7,044 nucleotides of DNA from Anaerolineales bacterium (lineage in GTDB: Bacteria > Chloroflexota > Anaerolineae > Anaerolineales > E44-bin32). A model generated the notes under the pieces. The model was not told the DNA's origin, made no database searches, and saw only the letters and a program-made list of their open reading frames with translations. Within the stretch, counting starts at the first letter, position 1; each line of letters begins with the position of its first letter. A program made the position numbers and the translations under genes. This document shows, piece by piece, positions 5,442-7,044 of this stretch. Location of the stretch: the NCBI GenBank assembly GCA_023250385.1, contig JAHFAU010000100.1, positions 1-7,044 of the forward strand, in the 5' to 3' direction.

Positions 5442-6826
5442 GTGCTCCGGCGTTCATCTTTGGTCTTACTGCGGTTCTCTCCGCCGGAAGTCTGATGCTT
5501 CGGCGCAGACGCTGGGCACCCCTTGCGCTGGCAACCACCGGCAGCCTGTTGATCGGAGTCTTTGTCCTCACCGCTCCGATCGACACCCCTCGCACGCTGC
5601 TCGGACTGTCATTCGAGCTCGAGGGAGGCTGGCGCATCCTCGGGCGATTGATCGCGCTTTCCGATCGCAACCGGGCGCCGGTAGCATTCCTCTACCTGAC
5701 CGGGGCCCTGTTTTTCGGGGCGGGGATGTTTGCAAGCCCAGGCCGTTCGTTCGCGCCGGTCGGTCTGCTCACCCTGGGGCTGCTGGGAGGGTCGCTGGCC
5801 ATCGAGCCATTCCTGTACGCGGCCATCTTCCTGGAGCTTGCCGCGATGGCTGCGATCCTGGTGCTCAATCCGCCGGGCCTCAGACCCGATCCGGGATCGC
5901 TCCAGCTGTTAGTGCTTTACACCCTGGCCATGATCGCCATCCTCTTTACCGGCTGGCTGCTCGACAACGTTGGTGTCACAAGCGTGACTCCCGAGCTGGC
6001 CACTAAGGTCATAACTTTGCTCGGGCTGGGATTCTCAATCCTCATGTTTGTTCCCCCATTCCACTTCTGGCTGGGCCGAGCGGCTGAGACCGTCAACCCC
6101 TTCTCACTCGCCTTCATCGCCGTAATCTTGCAAAGTGCCGGGCTATTCTTCCTGCTTCGCTTCCTGGACAGTCTCGAGTGGCTCCGCACGGAACCGCAAG
6201 TGACCACAGCCGCCCTGACGATGGGCTTATTGATGGCCGGGCTGGGGTCATTGGCTTCGGCCGCGCAATCCGACTATTCAAAGATGGTTGCCTACGCCCT
6301 GATCGCTGATTTCGGAGTCACGCTGTTTGCGATCGGATCAAACCAGCCTGGCGGACTGCAGATTGTGCTCTTCCAGGTCGGGGTGCGGGTCGTGAGTGTG
6401 GCGGCCTGGGGACTTGGAGCAGCAATGATGTTGCAAACTGCGGCCGACCGGAAGTTAATGGGTGCGGGCCGGGTCAATCCATTAGCGGCGAGCCTCAGTT
6501 TGCTCGGAGCGCTCGGGCTGGCAGGATTCCCGATGACAGGAGGATTTCCCATCCGCTGGGCGTTACTGCGCAACGCACCCCTAGCGTCCAGTGCGGGCGT
6601 CGCGATCATCCTCGGTTCCATGTTGCTCATTTCTCTGGCCGTTGGCCGATGGGCTGCGCTGCTCTTCTCGCCTGACTGGGACGGAGCACCTCACTCTGAA
6701 AACCGCACGAATCGTTGGATCCTTATTGGGGGAATTCTGCTTTGTCTGCTGCTCGGGGGATTCCCTCAGCTCGGCCTGCCATGGGTGGCGCCAGCGGTTC
6801 GAGCATTTGCCAATCTTCACCCGTAG
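5438..6826 (+). CDS. NuoN/NuoM-like proton-antiporter family membrane protein (Proton_antipo_M type)
   Basis: 462 residues, ATG 5438 overlapping the previous stop (ATGA). About 12-14 membrane helices, length close to NuoN/NuoM. Family features in order: Glu133 in IFLELAAM (130-137), equivalent to the TM5 Glu; PPFHFWLGRAAE (206-217), matching the PFHxWLPDA loop; NPFSLAFIAVILQSAGLFFLLRF (220-242, longer than quoted motifs elsewhere), matching TM8; DYSKMVAYALIADFG (279-293), the D-x-K-R-x-x-AYSSI motif; and GLAGFPMTGGFPIRW (360-374), the SLAGIPPTAGFxGK motif. Departures: the TM7 Lys five residues before PFH is Leu202, the TM8 Lys is Gln232, and the TM12 Lys is Arg373. The fold is clear, but proton pumping by the standard route is doubtful. 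Function is probably in a small membrane complex with the two upstream products. The TAG stop forms the start of an 8-bp inverted repeat. Confidence 0.85.
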   Translation: MSAPAFIFGLTAVLSAGSLMLRRRRWAPLALATTGSLLIGVFVLTAPIDTPRTLLGLSFELEGGWRILGRLIALSDRNRAPVAFLYLTGALFFGAGMFASPGRSFAPVGLLTLGLLGGSLAIEPFLYAAIFLELAAMAAILVLNPPGLRPDPGSLQLLVLYTLAMIAILFTGWLLDNVGVTSVTPELATKVITLLGLGFSILMFVPPFHFWLGRAAETVNPFSLAFIAVILQSAGLFFLLRFLDSLEWLRTEPQVTTAALTMGLLMAGLGSLASAAQSDYSKMVAYALIADFGVTLFAIGSNQPGGLQIVLFQVGVRVVSVAAWGLGAAMMLQTAADRKLMGAGRVNPLAASLSLLGALGLAGFPMTGGFPIRWALLRNAPLASSAGVAIILGSMLLISLAVGRWAALLFSPDWDGAPHSENRTNRWILIGGILLCLLLGGFPQLGLPWVAPAVRAFANLHP

Positions 6827-6858
6827 CACAGGAAGAAGGGGTCGCGACCGCTGTGCTA
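6824..6858 (+). repeat. Inverted repeat between the NuoN-like gene and the last gene
   Basis: TAGCACAG (6824-6831) and CTGTGCTA (6851-6858) are perfect 8-bp reverse complements. Between them lies a 10-bp perfect palindrome, GGTCGCGACC (6840-6849). The left arm starts with the TAG stop of the NuoN-like gene, and the right arm contains the GTG candidate start and part of the -10 element of the last gene. No T-run follows, so an ordinary intrinsic terminator is unlikely. An operator, or an mRNA hairpin that couples translation of the two genes, is more plausible. Confidence 0.5.
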
Positions 6859-7044
6859 TACTCGCCGCACTCCCGCAGCTCAGCGAAAATTCCCAAGCAG
6901 CCCTCCCTGGAGTTTCAACTGGAGACCGAACAGATCGACAAGCGCTTTACCTGGCTTGATGAACAACGGCGTAGAGACGCCGAAGAGATCGGCCGGGTAG
7001 GGGAGCGGCTGGCAGGTCTCGAGCAGGAACTGCGCCGGCTTGCA
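6853..7044 (+). CDS. Predicted coiled-coil protein, 5' end uncertain, 3' end beyond window
   Basis: The frame starting IPKQPSLEFQLETEQ (from 6889) is open to the right edge and has a strongly helical, charged composition (DEQRRRDAEEIGRVGERLAG, then LEQELRRLA) with heptad-like Leu spacing, typical of a coiled-coil protein. Similar short proteins with a KRFTWLDEQRR-type motif are, from memory, common hypotheticals in Chloroflexota. The start is unclear. GTG 6853 is listed, with GAAGAAGGGG ending 11 nt upstream. ATG 6781 in the same frame would overlap the NuoN-like gene by 46 bases and lacks a ribosome site. No ATG, GTG or TTG follows in frame after 6853, so a start downstream of the TGcTATACT element would need a rare codon (ATT 6889 or CTG 6907). 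Function unknown. It is in the same direction as the membrane operon and 26 nt after its stop. Confidence 0.65.
   Translation, partial: MLYSPHSRSSAKIPKQPSLEFQLETEQIDKRFTWLDEQRRRDAEEIGRVGERLAGLEQELRRLA
6854..6862 (+). promoter_or_regulatory. Extended -10 promoter element (TGcTATACT) before the last gene
   Basis: TG (6854-6855), C, TATACT (6857-6862). The nine bases are identical to the minus-strand element at 3606-3598. No convincing -35 lies 16-18 nt upstream. Predicted transcription start is near 6869. If it is real, the GTG at 6853 could not serve transcripts from it. Confidence 0.4.

Noticed and set aside
5422..6006. Plus-strand open frame of 194 codons overlapping the NuoN-like gene
   Set aside because: It is Arg/Pro/His-rich in a shifted frame of a gene with clear membrane-family motifs; no ribosome site or domain supports it.
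6824..6870. Intrinsic terminator after the membrane operon
   Set aside because: A stem can form, but it is not followed by a T-rich run and leads directly into a -10-like element and coding sequence.
1..7044. CRISPR array, tRNA, insertion sequence or attachment site
   Set aside because: No regularly spaced repeats, tRNA-like cloverleaf, transposase or terminal repeats were seen on either strand.

Overview
The window looks like a chromosomal fragment of a GC-rich bacterium, most probably a member of Chloroflexota. This is inferred from the protein mix and style: a caspase-fold protein with an EF-hand-like loop and HEAT-like tail, a transmembrane Ser/Thr kinase with a long Pro/Ala-rich linker, and NuoK/NuoN-like membrane proteins. 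No species-level marker is present. Coding density is high, genes are short-spaced, and there is no tRNA, rRNA, mobile element or CRISPR array. No gene-free stretch exceeds about 90 bases.

Layout. The left half (1-3578) is read on the minus strand. In transcription order it holds a small MOSC-domain protein (3578-3159), a transmembrane Ser/Thr protein kinase (3095-1041) and a caspase-fold protein (958 to beyond the left edge). The kinase has no ATG, GTG or TTG that would preserve its glycine loop. The only workable start is a CTG placed 7 nt after a clean GGAGG. The caspase-like protein has kept its fold signature and Ca-binding-type loop but has lost both catalytic residues (His to Tyr81, Cys to Pro131).

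The right half (3664-6826) is a plus-strand run of three membrane-protein genes joined by ATGA stop/start overlaps: a 399-residue polytopic protein, a 193-residue HyfE/NuoK-like protein and a 462-residue NuoN/NuoM-like protein. They resemble the proton-conducting membrane arm of complex I, group 4 hydrogenases or Mrp antiporters, but several charged residues of the usual ion path seem to be replaced. No soluble redox subunit is visible. A further plus-strand gene, predicted coiled coil, starts around 6853 (or 6781) and runs off the right edge.

The two halves diverge from an 85-base region (3579-3663) that contains a striking imperfect dyad. Each arm reads CTGCATG-N-TAT-N-CT and so forms an extended -10 promoter element pointing outward. 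The same TGcTATACT element recurs before the last gene, again overlapping an inverted repeat. My working interpretation is a membrane signalling unit (kinase plus catalytically dead caspase-like effector or scaffold) expressed opposite, and possibly co-regulated with, a degenerate antiporter-like membrane complex. This is inference from neighbourhood and motifs only.
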